From: Chitinophagales bacterium | Lineage (GTDB): Bacteria; Bacteroidota; Bacteroidia; Chitinophagales; JADIYW01 | DNA: 64,000 bases | Assembly: GCA_019694955.1 (NCBI GenBank) | Contig: JAIBAX010000010.1 | Span: forward strand, 42,007 to 106,006 | Direction of reading: 5' to 3' | Part shown: positions 27,802-36,398 of the stretch, in pieces | Layout of the letters: each line of letters begins with the position of its first letter | Numbering within the stretch: position 1 is the first letter of the stretch | Notes under the pieces: model-generated | What the model was told of the DNA's origin: nothing | Databases searched by the model: none | What the model saw: only the letters and a program-made list of their open reading frames with translations | Translations under genes and position numbers: made by a program

Positions 27802-28932
27802 ATGAAATTTGAAATAAAAAAATTAGATAGCAATAGTGCTGCCAGAGCCGGAATCATCGAAACGGATCATGGCGTGATAGAAACACCTATTTTTATGCCT
27901 GTTGGCACTGTCGGTACCGTGAAGGCAGTACATTTTGGGGAATTGGAAACAGATATTCACGCACAAATCATCTTAGGCAACACTTATCACCTATATTTGC
28001 GTCCGGGATTAGAAATTCTCCAACAGGCGGGCGGTTTGCACAGTTTTAATAGCTGGCAAAAACCCATTCTAACGGATAGTGGTGGCTACCAAGTGTTTTC
28101 ACTGAGCCATCGGCGGAAAATGACGGAAGAAGGTGCTACCTTTCAATCACATATCGACGGCTCACGGCACTTGTTTACACCGGAGCGGGTAATGGATATT
28201 CAGCGTACCATTGGTGCAGACTTTATTATGGCTTTTGATGAATGTACGCCTTATCCTTGCGACTATAAGTATGCGAAGAAATCAATGGAATTAACCCATC
28301 GATGGCTAAAGCGTTGCATCGACCGTTTTGATGAAACAGACCCACACTATGGATACGAACAAACGCTGATGCCGATTGTACAAGGTAGTGTATATCCTGA
28401 CTTGAGGAAATTATCGGCAGAATTTATCGCCGAACAGCAACGCCCGGCAAATGCCATTGGCGGACTTTCCGTAGGAGAGCCTGCTGAGATGATGTATGAG
28501 ATGACTGAATTAGTGTGTGCTATTTTACCACATGACAAACCAAGGTACTTAATGGGCGTAGGCACTCCCGCCAATATCTTAGAATCCATTGCACTGGGTA
28601 TCGATATGTTTGACTGTGTGATGCCTACCAGAAATGCAAGGAATGGTCAGATTTTCACCTCCGAAGGCATCATTAACATTCGCAATGCCAAGTGGAAGGC
28701 CGACTTCTCTCCTATCGACCCGAATAGTGATTGCCCAACTATACAAAGACATACAAAGGCTTATTTGCGTCATTTATTTCATGCAGAAGAGATTTTAGGT
28801 GCGCAAATTGCCAGTATTCAAAACCTAAGCTTTTACCTATGGTTGGTAAAAGAAGCCAGAAAACATATCTTGGAAGGCGATTTCGCCACCTGGAAAAAAG
28901 ATATGGTGGAAAGGGTTTCAAGGAGATTGTAA
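27802..28932 (+). CDS. tgt: tRNA-guanine (queuine) transglycosylase
   Basis: 376 residues. Exchanges guanine-34 of GUN-anticodon tRNAs for the queuosine precursor preQ1. The catalytic and base-binding residues are present: LTDSGGYQVFSLS with the general-base Asp, VQGSVYPDLR, IGGLSVGEP and DMFDCVMPTRNARNG with the nucleophile Asp. The usual zinc site is not conserved. The CxCxxC segment reads NSDCPTIQ and the later His is Gln (ASIQNLSFY), so only one ligand remains. Start and length are normal. It is followed by the LptF/G-type permease, a common arrangement in Bacteroidota. Confidence 0.95.
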   Translation: MKFEIKKLDSNSAARAGIIETDHGVIETPIFMPVGTVGTVKAVHFGELETDIHAQIILGNTYHLYLRPGLEILQQAGGLHSFNSWQKPILTDSGGYQVFSLSHRRKMTEEGATFQSHIDGSRHLFTPERVMDIQRTIGADFIMAFDECTPYPCDYKYAKKSMELTHRWLKRCIDRFDETDPHYGYEQTLMPIVQGSVYPDLRKLSAEFIAEQQRPANAIGGLSVGEPAEMMYEMTELVCAILPHDKPRYLMGVGTPANILESIALGIDMFDCVMPTRNARNGQIFTSEGIINIRNAKWKADFSPIDPNSDCPTIQRHTKAYLRHLFHAEEILGAQIASIQNLSFYLWLVKEARKHILEGDFATWKKDMVERVSRRL

Positions 28933-29003
28933 TAAAATTAATATTCGCCCGTTCTTTAAATTCTACTCGTAAAAATCAATACATTTGCAAATAAATATCG
29001 GCA

Positions 29004-30083
29004 CTGAAAAAGTTAGACTTATATATCATCAAAAAATACTTGCTGACATTTTTCTTCGGCTTGTTTTTGTTCATGGGTATTGCAGTAGTCATTGACATTT
29101 CAGAGAAAATCGACAGCTTTATTGAAGAAAAAATTCCGCTGAAGGAAATCATCTTTGATTACTACGTTCATTTCTTTCCTTGGATTGGGCTGATGCTGAG
29201 TCCCATATTTGTTTTTATGTCCGTTATATATTTTACCAGTAGGATGACGATGAATTCTGAAGTAATTGCTATGACTGCCGGAAGAATGAGTTTCTATAGG
29301 ATGTTGGTACCATATATTTTTTCGGCATGTCTGCTGACGGCTTTATTTCTCACCTTCAATCATCGGTGGTTGCCCTATTCTGTGGGCAAGAAAATGGAAT
29401 TTGAGGAAAAGTATAAAATCGATGTGCTCACAAAAAGCTATAATAATATTCACTTTCAGACGGCAAAAGATACTTTCGTTTATATGCAAACGTTTAATGA
29501 AATGGATACCATTGGTTATAAATTTGCGATGGAAGTGATTAAAGACAAAGAATTATTATACAAGGCAAAAGCTGAACGCTTGTATTGGCAGGGAAAAACG
29601 CAAACCTGGCGTTTGGAAGACTATGTCATCAGAAAAAAAATAAACGATGAAAAGGATAGTATTGAAACGGGTTATAAAAAGGATTTGAAACTGCCTTTTG
29701 TTGCAAAAGAATTTTATCAAGCACCCACCTATAAGGAAACTATGAACACTATGGCACTCAATAAATTCATAGAAAAGGAAAAACTGAAGGGTTCAGAGAA
29801 CTTAAAGTTCTATTATGCCGATAAATATCGAAGAACCGCCGTTCCTGTTGGTACAATTATTCTAACACTCATCGCTGTTGCCATGACAACCCATAAAAAC
29901 AGGGGTGGAATTGGGCTCAACATTGTTTTTGGACTGGCCTTGGCGGGTATTTATTTTTTAATGCTACAATTTTCGACCGTTTTTTCTACAAAAGGCAGTT
30001 TAGATCCGCAAATTGGTACCTGGTTACCCAATATTATCTTTGGTGTCATTGCACTGGTACTGATTTTGAGGGCACCGAAATAA
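29004..30083 (+). CDS. LptF/LptG (YjgP/YjgQ) family permease
   Basis: Inner-membrane permease subunit of the LPS transport ABC exporter. 359 residues if translation starts at CTG 29004, giving (M)KKLDLYIIKKYLLTFFFGLFLF, the usual family N-terminus. No ATG or GTG is in frame after the stop at 28992, and the alternative TTG at 29040 would cut off the amphipathic start helix. Membrane helices lie near residues 15-35, 60-80, 105-125 and, after a periplasmic beta domain, three more at the C-terminus (VPVGTIILTLIAVAM onward). It follows tgt by 71 bp. Confidence 0.88.
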   Translation: MKKLDLYIIKKYLLTFFFGLFLFMGIAVVIDISEKIDSFIEEKIPLKEIIFDYYVHFFPWIGLMLSPIFVFMSVIYFTSRMTMNSEVIAMTAGRMSFYRMLVPYIFSACLLTALFLTFNHRWLPYSVGKKMEFEEKYKIDVLTKSYNNIHFQTAKDTFVYMQTFNEMDTIGYKFAMEVIKDKELLYKAKAERLYWQGKTQTWRLEDYVIRKKINDEKDSIETGYKKDLKLPFVAKEFYQAPTYKETMNTMALNKFIEKEKLKGSENLKFYYADKYRRTAVPVGTIILTLIAVAMTTHKNRGGIGLNIVFGLALAGIYFLMLQFSTVFSTKGSLDPQIGTWLPNIIFGVIALVLILRAPK

Positions 30084-30116
30084 CCTCGAGGGTGGACGGA
30101 AAACAACCCTCGAGGT
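30083..30116 (+). terminator. hairpin after the permease gene
   Basis: ACCTCGAGGGT (30083-30093) and ACCCTCGAGGT (30106-30116) form a perfect 11-bp stem. The left arm begins with the last base of the stop codon. There is no T-run right after it, so it may be a stabilising hairpin or a repeat element rather than a true terminator. Confidence 0.5.
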
Positions 30117-30256
30117 GGTCGAAAATGACTTTTCCATGTTTTGTTAACAATTAAATTCTTCAAAAATTTGTGCGTTTGGGAAAAGCATACTATTTTTAAT
30201 TCTAAGTAAAATTGTCAGGTAATAATGTCTGGCAATAAATTTGAAGGAAAGTTACC

Positions 30257-32803
30257 ATGGAAGCGAAATTTTCACCGAAAGTAAAAGAAGTGATTTCTTA
30301 TAGTCGCGAAGAAGCTTTGCGTCTGAATCACGATTATATCGGTATCGAACATTTATTATTGGGCTTGATTAGAGAAGGTGAAGGTCTTGCTATCAAGGTA
30401 ATGAAATCATTAGATATCGATATGCTGTTGTTGCGTCGCAAAACAGAAGAATCCATCAGGGACCGAGTAAGTGCTGTTCCGGTAAATGCCGCCAGTCTGC
30501 CACTCACTCGACAGGCAGAAAAAGTGTTAAAGTTCACCGTTTTAGAAGCTAAGGTGATGAAAACGGAAACTATTGGTACAGAACACCTTATGTTGGCTAT
30601 TTTAAAAAATAAAGACAATTTGGCCACCCAGTTACTCAATAAGATGGATGTTGATTATGAAATTTTTAAAGCAGAATTAGATTTTATGTTACAAGATGGA
30701 GAAAACCCAATAGATATTCCACGTTCCGAATATCCAAACGACCCTTCAGAGGGAGAATTTGATGAAGATGATCAAAGAGCTAAAAGCTATACTACTAAAA
30801 AGGCCAATTCAAAATCCAATACACCTGTTCTCGATAATTTTGGGAGGGATATCACTAAGGCCGCCGAAGAAGGGCGCCTTGACCCCATCATCGGCAGGGA
30901 AACAGAAATTGAGCGCGTCAGCCAAATTTTGAGTAGACGCAAGAAAAATAATCCCATCCTTATCGGTGAACCGGGCGTCGGCAAGACTGCCATAGTGGAA
31001 GGGTTGGCATTGCGCATCATACAAAGAAAAGTATCTCGTGTACTCTTCAACAAGCGTATCGTCATGTTAGATTTGGCAGCATTGGTTGCCGGAACTAAAT
31101 ATCGTGGGCAGTTCGAAGAACGCATGAAAGCCATTATGACAGAATTGGAAAAAAATTCTGATGTCATCTTATTTATCGATGAAATACATACCATTGTTGG
31201 CGCAGGTGGTGCTACCGGTTCTTTAGATGCTTCCAATATCTTCAAACCTGCTCTTGCCCGTGGCGAACTGCAATGTATCGGTGCTTCTACCTTAGATGAA
31301 TATCGCCAGCATATTGAAAAAGATGGTGCGTTGGACAGACGTTTTCAAAAAGTTATCATCGACCCGCCTTCTGCGGAAGAAACGCTGCAAATCATCGAAA
31401 ACATAAAATCTAAATATGAAGACTATCACAGCGTTGAATACAGTGAAGATGCACTAAAGGCTTGTGTTTCTTTAAGCAATAGATATATTACAGACAGATT
31501 TTTGCCAGACAAAGCAATAGATGTTTTGGATGAAGTGGGCGCTCGTGTACACCTTAAGAACATTCATGTTCCGGAAAATATTACCCATTTAGAGGAAGAA
31601 ATTGAAAAGATTAAGGACGAGAAAAATGCGGTTGTAAAAAACCAGCGTTATGAAGAAGCCGCTAAACTGAGAGATACTGAAAAACGCTTGTTCGACCAGT
31701 TGGAAGCCGCTAAAAAACAATGGGATGAAGATTCTAAAACCAAGAAATATCCGGTTTCTGAAGAAGATATTGCCGAGGTAGTGGCTATGATGACGGGTAT
31801 TCCTGTGAAAAGAGTAGCGCAAAGCGAAAGCAAACGCCTTGTCAATATGGCAGACGACCTTAAGAAAATGGTCATCGGTCAAGAGGAAGCCGTTGCCAAA
31901 ATCACGAAGGCTATACAAAGAAATAGGGTTGGTTTGAAAGACCCTAAAAAACCTATCGGCTCATTTATTTTCTTGGGACCGACGGGTGTTGGTAAAACAG
32001 AACTTGCTAAGTCTTTAGCGAGGTATATGTTTGACACAGAAGATTCCTTGATTCGCATCGACATGAGTGAATATATGGAAAAATTCTCCATCTCCCGACT
32101 CATTGGAGCGCCTCCGGGATATGTGGGTTATGAAGAAGGTGGTCAGCTGACAGAAAAAGTGCGCCGCAAACCTTATTCCGTAATTTTATTGGATGAAATC
32201 GAAAAAGCGCATCCGGATGTGTACAATATACTCCTTCAGGTTTTAGACGATGGAATTTTAACGGATGGTCTTGGCAGGAAAGTAGATTTCAAAAATACCG
32301 TTATCATTATGACCTCCAATATCGGTGTGCGTCAATTGAAAGATTTTGGTGCCGGCGTAGGTTTTGCTACCGCTTCTAAGGTGGATAATATGGATAATTA
32401 TACCAAAGGTGTTATCCAGAAGGCACTTTCTAAGACGTTCTCTCCGGAGTTCCTGAACAGAATTGACGATGTGGTTGTCTTCAATGCGTTAGAAAAACCG
32501 CAAATACATCAAATCATAGATATCGTATTAACCAGTGTTTATAAGCGATTGGAAACATTGGGATATGCTATCGAAATGACGGAGGAAGCGAAAGATTTCT
32601 TATCGGAAAAAGGCTATGACCCGCAATTTGGTGCACGTCCACTACATCGAGCGATTCAAAAATATGTTGAAGATCCTTTGGCAGAAGAAATTCTGAATGC
32701 GAATGTAAAAGATGGCGATACTATTTTAATAGGCGTAGACAAAGAAAACGGAAAGTTGACGTTTGAAGTGCAGAAGAAAAAGAAAATGGTGAAGGAGAAG
32801 TAA
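30257..32803 (+). CDS. clpC: ATP-dependent Clp protease ATP-binding subunit ClpC
   Basis: 848-residue AAA+ unfoldase that feeds substrates to ClpP. Two N-terminal Clp repeats (FSPKVKEVISYSREEALRLNH and LTRQAEKVLKFTVLEAKVM) lead into AAA-1 with Walker A GEPGVGKT and Walker B VILFIDEIHT. A UVR-type coiled middle segment (KNAVVKNQRYEEAAKLRDTEKRL) identifies ClpC rather than ClpA or ClpB. AAA-2 has GPTGVGKTELAKSLA and VILLDEIEKAH. The ClpP loop is not obvious to me. It is monocistronic with a strong terminator after it. Confidence 0.96.
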   Translation: MEAKFSPKVKEVISYSREEALRLNHDYIGIEHLLLGLIREGEGLAIKVMKSLDIDMLLLRRKTEESIRDRVSAVPVNAASLPLTRQAEKVLKFTVLEAKVMKTETIGTEHLMLAILKNKDNLATQLLNKMDVDYEIFKAELDFMLQDGENPIDIPRSEYPNDPSEGEFDEDDQRAKSYTTKKANSKSNTPVLDNFGRDITKAAEEGRLDPIIGRETEIERVSQILSRRKKNNPILIGEPGVGKTAIVEGLALRIIQRKVSRVLFNKRIVMLDLAALVAGTKYRGQFEERMKAIMTELEKNSDVILFIDEIHTIVGAGGATGSLDASNIFKPALARGELQCIGASTLDEYRQHIEKDGALDRRFQKVIIDPPSAEETLQIIENIKSKYEDYHSVEYSEDALKACVSLSNRYITDRFLPDKAIDVLDEVGARVHLKNIHVPENITHLEEEIEKIKDEKNAVVKNQRYEEAAKLRDTEKRLFDQLEAAKKQWDEDSKTKKYPVSEEDIAEVVAMMTGIPVKRVAQSESKRLVNMADDLKKMVIGQEEAVAKITKAIQRNRVGLKDPKKPIGSFIFLGPTGVGKTELAKSLARYMFDTEDSLIRIDMSEYMEKFSISRLIGAPPGYVGYEEGGQLTEKVRRKPYSVILLDEIEKAHPDVYNILLQVLDDGILTDGLGRKVDFKNTVIIMTSNIGVRQLKDFGAGVGFATASKVDNMDNYTKGVIQKALSKTFSPEFLNRIDDVVVFNALEKPQIHQIIDIVLTSVYKRLETLGYAIEMTEEAKDFLSEKGYDPQFGARPLHRAIQKYVEDPLAEEILNANVKDGDTILIGVDKENGKLTFEVQKKKKMVKEK

Positions 32804-32825
32804 GATTAACAACATTATTTATAAA

Positions 32826-32873
32826 GTCTACATATTTTGCTTGCTTCAGGCAATAGTATGTAGGCTTTTTTTT
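32826..32873 (+). terminator. rho-independent terminator of clpC
   Basis: GTCTACATA pairs with TATGTAGGC (9 bp with one G-T), enclosing a second stem TGCTTG/CAGGCA, and is followed by a run of eight to nine T. It lies 23 bases after the clpC stop. Confidence 0.85.
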
Positions 32874-33026
32874 ACATGGATTGATGTCTTGTTCTAAAGG
32901 TTATTATATCACAAAGTTTCACAAAGAAGGCACTAAGAACACAAAGGGCTTGATGAAAAAATGTAATGATAGATTTTATCAATGATTTGTTTTTAATATA
33001 ATTACTTACCTTGGTCGTAGTACGTT

Positions 33027-33150
33027 TGACGTATGACACATCACTCATGACACCACCTGCACCAACGGGCGCAATGGTAGCCCGGAATGGCGTGGGTTAT
33101 TGCTAGGCATGAGGACTATAAATGGAGCACGTGTTCGGTGCCCAAAATAA
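33027..33150. other. GC-richer structured block, unassigned
   Basis: In the 467-bp gap between clpC and the glycosyltransferase a GC-richer stretch stands out from AT-rich surroundings. It has nested complementary pieces: GGGC-N9-GCCC near 33065-33085 and GCAC/GTGC near 33127-33141. No open frame is convincing. It could be the remnant of a structured RNA gene or of a mobile-element end. Confidence 0.35.
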
Positions 33151-33160
33151 ATAATAACAA

Positions 33161-33250
33161 AATGACTATAAAGTAATCCATTCATGTTCTCGTGTCTTCA
33201 CGAGAACATGGAATTGTATTTTTTGTATTAGGCTATTCTATAAATCATCT
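33161..33250 (+). repeat. palindromic ~90-bp element, copy A
   Basis: AATGACTATAAAGTAATCCA at the left and TAGGCTATTCTATAAATCATC at the right are inverted ends. The core is CATGTTCTCGTG-tctt-CACGAGAACATG (33183-33210), a perfect 12-bp stem. It lies between the convergent clpC and glycosyltransferase genes. Confidence 0.85.
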
Positions 33251-33270
33251 AGTGATAATATTGCCCCGCT

Positions 33271-33999
33271 CTAAAAACGTACATCAAAGAAATGCTTTGC
33301 TCCTTCCATGCGGTGTTTTTTGCTGAAAGGAACTTTTATATATGCCAATAGCGTATTGAGGTAGCCCATTTTTTGGAACCGCCTATTTGTAGTGTATATG
33401 AATGTGTCGGCGATGGCAAATTTATTGCGTTCAACCCTCGAGGTTAAATCATAGTCCTCTCCTATTTGGATGCGTTCGTCAAAACCACCTAATTCAAAGA
33501 AGGTGTTGCGCTTCATGAAGATAAACATGCCTGCGGAATATGTCTTCACCTGCAATGCCATGCTATGACATGCCCAAAAGAAATTATCGACTGCATTTCC
33601 ATCTAAGCATTTGATATGCGTTGCCACCAAATCGGCATTTTTTTCAAGCGCTGCGGCCAGTACTTTTGTCAAAAAATCGGGTTCACCTAATTGTATATCT
33701 GCATCGATAAATGCCAGATAATTGGTCGTTGCCTGTCTTGCGCCGTTATTCCTGCCTACGGATGGAAGTCCGCCGTTTATGACTGTAATGTTCAATTTCG
33801 CTCTGTCGATATGATGTTGGATGATTTTCAAAGTATTATCTGTGGAGCCTGCATCTGCAATAAGTACCGGAATCTTTGCGATATCTACGTATTGCTGCTC
33901 TTCTAAAGACTGCAAAAGTTGACCTATATACTTCTCTTCATTCTTGCATGGAATGATGATGGTGAATGGCGGATTATTTTTGTTCTCAGCTTCTTCCAT
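33271..33999 (-). CDS. glycosyltransferase family 2
   Basis: 242 residues, soluble GT-A fold. Motifs are FTIIPCKNEEKYIGQLLQSL, PVLIADAGSTDNT, the metal-binding LAFIDADIQL and IQIGEDYDLTSRV (catalytic ED). A C-terminal part without membrane segments follows. It probably uses a nucleotide sugar for surface polysaccharide or glycolipid synthesis. The DNA encoding LTSRVE contains TAACCTCGAGGGTTG, a sequence also found at two stop codons in this window. No operon partner is adjacent. Confidence 0.88.
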   Translation of the reverse strand: MEEAENKNNPPFTIIIPCKNEEKYIGQLLQSLEEQQYVDIAKIPVLIADAGSTDNTLKIIQHHIDRAKLNITVINGGLPSVGRNNGARQATTNYLAFIDADIQLGEPDFLTKVLAAALEKNADLVATHIKCLDGNAVDNFFWACHSMALQVKTYSAGMFIFMKRNTFFELGGFDERIQIGEDYDLTSRVERNKFAIADTFIYTTNRRFQKMGYLNTLLAYIKVPFSKKHRMEGAKHFFDVRF

Positions 34000-34192
34000 G
34001 TTCGCTCTTAAAGGACAAAATTATTAATTTCGACATAGATTTCTTCTTATATATATGTTTAGAAATGTTATTTTTAGAAATGATTGTTAATAACTCTATA
34101 TGATACGCTCTTTGTTATGTTTTAGTGTACCAGAAAATCTGTAAATTTTGAAAAAATCAACCTAATAAAAAGAATTAATCACAAATGGTCAT

Positions 34193-34912
34193 ATGTTAAA
34201 GGGTAGAAAAAGATTTTTATTGCTGGTGATTTTGTTTTATTTGTCTGTGGAGATATTGCCTAACCTCTTTTATAGGAATTCCGGGAAAAGCATATCTATC
34301 GGAAAACTAAATAATGGAAAATTGGTGAATGCCTATCAAGTGCCGTTCTTGATGCGCAATGCTGCCTATTTCAGCTTTGTGAGTTACTTTATTTCCGATA
34401 ATGGCTTTGTACACTCATCTGTGTATAAGACGATAATAGATGGCTACGCTATATGTGAGCATACTTGCCCTCATAACTATTTCAGGATAATGGAATGCTC
34501 TGGTGAAAAAGGTGGTAAACTTCGTCTACATCGCACCCATCAGAATGGACGAAGCATTGATTTTATGGTACCTAAATTAAAAAACGGAAAGCCCTTTATG
34601 GCATTGGATCACTTAGGGTTATGGCATTATAATTTGTCGTTCACTGACGAAGGAAAATGGCTGAAAAATTCAAAAGTCGCACTTGATTTTGAAACGATGG
34701 CCAAACACATTTTAGCTTTGGATGACGCTGGCAAGAAAAATGGTGTCAGTATAGAAAGGGTAATCTTAAAAATTGAACTCAAGGATGATTTCTATCGCAC
34801 CAAAAGTGGCAAGGAAGTGCAAAGAAGAGGTATTTATTTTGCAAAATCCTTACCAGAAGGAATCAATTCGGCGCATCAAGATCATTACCATATTGATTTT
34901 AAGATACGCTAA
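34193..34912 (+). CDS. M74/LAS-like murein endopeptidase, MepA-type
   Basis: 239 residues with an N-terminal signal or anchor (RFLLLVILFYLSVEILP). The pattern of LAS peptidases is visible. LRLHRTHQNGRSIDFMVP (about residues 103-120) has the zinc His and Asp, as in MepA's SHQxGxxxD, and the C-terminal INSAHQDHYHIDF has the HxH. These residues bind zinc in enzymes that cut peptidoglycan cross-links or stem peptides. Overall similarity to MepA is remote, so the substrate is inferred. It is alone, with an AT-rich leader. Confidence 0.7.
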   Translation: MLKGRKRFLLLVILFYLSVEILPNLFYRNSGKSISIGKLNNGKLVNAYQVPFLMRNAAYFSFVSYFISDNGFVHSSVYKTIIDGYAICEHTCPHNYFRIMECSGEKGGKLRLHRTHQNGRSIDFMVPKLKNGKPFMALDHLGLWHYNLSFTDEGKWLKNSKVALDFETMAKHILALDDAGKKNGVSIERVILKIELKDDFYRTKSGKEVQRRGIYFAKSLPEGINSAHQDHYHIDFKIR

Positions 34913-34923
34913 ATTAGCGAAAA

Positions 34924-35808
34924 TCACTTCACTTCCAATACTTTCACCGTTCCATCGCTGTTAATCTTTGCCACCTGATTGCCTGTAAATGAGGTTACAT
35001 ATACATTGTCCTGATCATCAATTGTAATATTATCAGAAAAGGCCAGTGGAAGTTTATGCAATAATCTTGCCTCTAATGTAATTTTATCTACCACATAAAC
35101 TTTTGGATTTAATGACTCCAGCACATAAATATTGTTTGCTTTTACTACCACACCTGTTGGAAAAGTAAAATTCTTTTTAAGCGGTTCTTCGGGAAAGGTC
35201 ACACTGAGGATTTCAAAATTGCCATTTTCAGCATTTACTTTTACTAGCTTTCCAGTATTATCGATATGATTCACAGGATTTGGCGCATATATAAACCCAT
35301 CTTCTGCAAAATCAAACCCATTCAATGATTCGATTTCATCACTGAGAACGGTCGCTTCGCCTGTTGCTATTTCTACACGATAAAACGACACAGGAAAACC
35401 CGTTGAAGAACAAAAATAGGCATATTTTTGGTCATCGCTGATGGTTACTGGATTTACTGAGTTAACTTGCTTCAACCATAACGTAGACTTTCCGTCAGGA
35501 TCTGTTTTCCCGGCGAAATTTTTTGTTGGAGATGTCCATATGAGTGTTCCATCGTCTAAGATCTCTACATCATCGATGCCTGCACCAAGATTAGCATAAG
35601 ATTTATAATCGACTATCTTACCATCTTCGGGATTCACCTTAAAAATCGCTTGCCCAATTAAATCTGTTGTCCAAAGGTATCCATCTTTGAAGTTAACGCC
35701 ATTCATTGATTTTGGAATGGGAAAGGTCGTTTTTTCTTCAGTTATGATCGTATCATCTTTACAGGCAGCAAATAAAAGCGTTGCAACTAAGCCCAAAAAC
35801 CATTTCAT
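34924..35808 (-). CDS. NHL/SMP-30-like beta-propeller lipoprotein
   Basis: 294 residues from the ATG at 35808 (MKWFLGLVATLLFAACKDD), a lipoprotein signal with Cys17. The mature part is a six-bladed-propeller-like repeat: GVNFKDGYLWTTD, GIDDVEILDDGTLIWT, GFDFAEDGFIYAPN and NITIDDQDNVYVTS. This resembles SMP-30/gluconolactonase/NHL proteins. It probably binds a ligand or partner in the envelope; no catalytic metal site is clear. It is convergent with the peptidase gene, 11 bases away. Confidence 0.75.
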   Translation of the reverse strand: MKWFLGLVATLLFAACKDDTIITEEKTTFPIPKSMNGVNFKDGYLWTTDLIGQAIFKVNPEDGKIVDYKSYANLGAGIDDVEILDDGTLIWTSPTKNFAGKTDPDGKSTLWLKQVNSVNPVTISDDQKYAYFCSSTGFPVSFYRVEIATGEATVLSDEIESLNGFDFAEDGFIYAPNPVNHIDNTGKLVKVNAENGNFEILSVTFPEEPLKKNFTFPTGVVVKANNIYVLESLNPKVYVVDKITLEARLLHKLPLAFSDNITIDDQDNVYVTSFTGNQVAKINSDGTVKVLEVK

Positions 35809-35891
35809 GTATTGATATTTGGTCAAAAGTAACAAAAATGAATCAAAAGAGGCTATTAGAGTGATGACATTTTATTTTTCTGATGACGCAG

Positions 35892-36200
35892 TTAACCTGT
35901 AACGACGTATATAATCATCCACAAAAAAATTCCGATTAACATTCCGCAAATAGCATAAAATATTTTAAAATCATCAAGAACTTTAATCTCTCCCTTTGTT
36001 TTTCTCCTCAATCTTTTGATGATAAACTGTAAAATAATTAGCAACAACGATAATGGAAGCAAGGTTAAACAAAATAATCCTAAACAGACGGCTTCCACTT
36101 CGAAAAAAATACCTAAAAATAGTAAAGGAGGGATTATAATTAATGCTGTAGTAAATATCCGTAGTAACTTTAATATTTTGACTTCCTCTTCAAATTCCAT
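35892..36200 (-). CDS. small membrane protein, unknown
   Basis: 102 residues from the ATG at 36200 (MEFEEEVKILKLLRIF). An upstream in-frame stretch to 36368 is made of the dispersed repeat (GCGATATTCGTATTGCGTC) and is not coding. Three membrane segments are visible: ALIIIPPLLFLGIFF, CLGLFCLTLLPLSLLLIIL and ICGMLIGIFLWMIIYVV, with a basic loop RLRRKTKG between the second and third. No family is recognised. Confidence 0.6.
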   Translation of the reverse strand: MEFEEEVKILKLLRIFTTALIIIPPLLFLGIFFEVEAVCLGLFCLTLLPLSLLLIILQFIIKRLRRKTKGEIKVLDDFKIFYAICGMLIGIFLWMIIYVVTG

Positions 36201-36398
36201 ATCGAATAACTTAGATCTTTTTTGCCACGAATGCACGAATAAGTTTAAGTACAGCGATATTCGTATTGCGTCTTGCGATAACTTTGAGTAACTATTCTTC
36301 GCTACAGCCAAAACTGAACAGTTCATTGATGGTGTTTGTGCGTAATTATCAGCACTCAAAAGTGCCAATAAAATAATATCCCTAACCTTAACATCCTA

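Noticed and set aside
29040..30083. TTG 29040 as start of the LptF/G-type permease
   Set aside because: It removes the conserved KKLDLYIIKKYL start helix, which is in frame from CTG 29004.
36201..36368. N-terminal extension of the small membrane protein
   Set aside because: It consists of the dispersed repeat with GCGATATTCGTATTGCGTC; the ATG at 36200 begins the hydrophobic protein normally.
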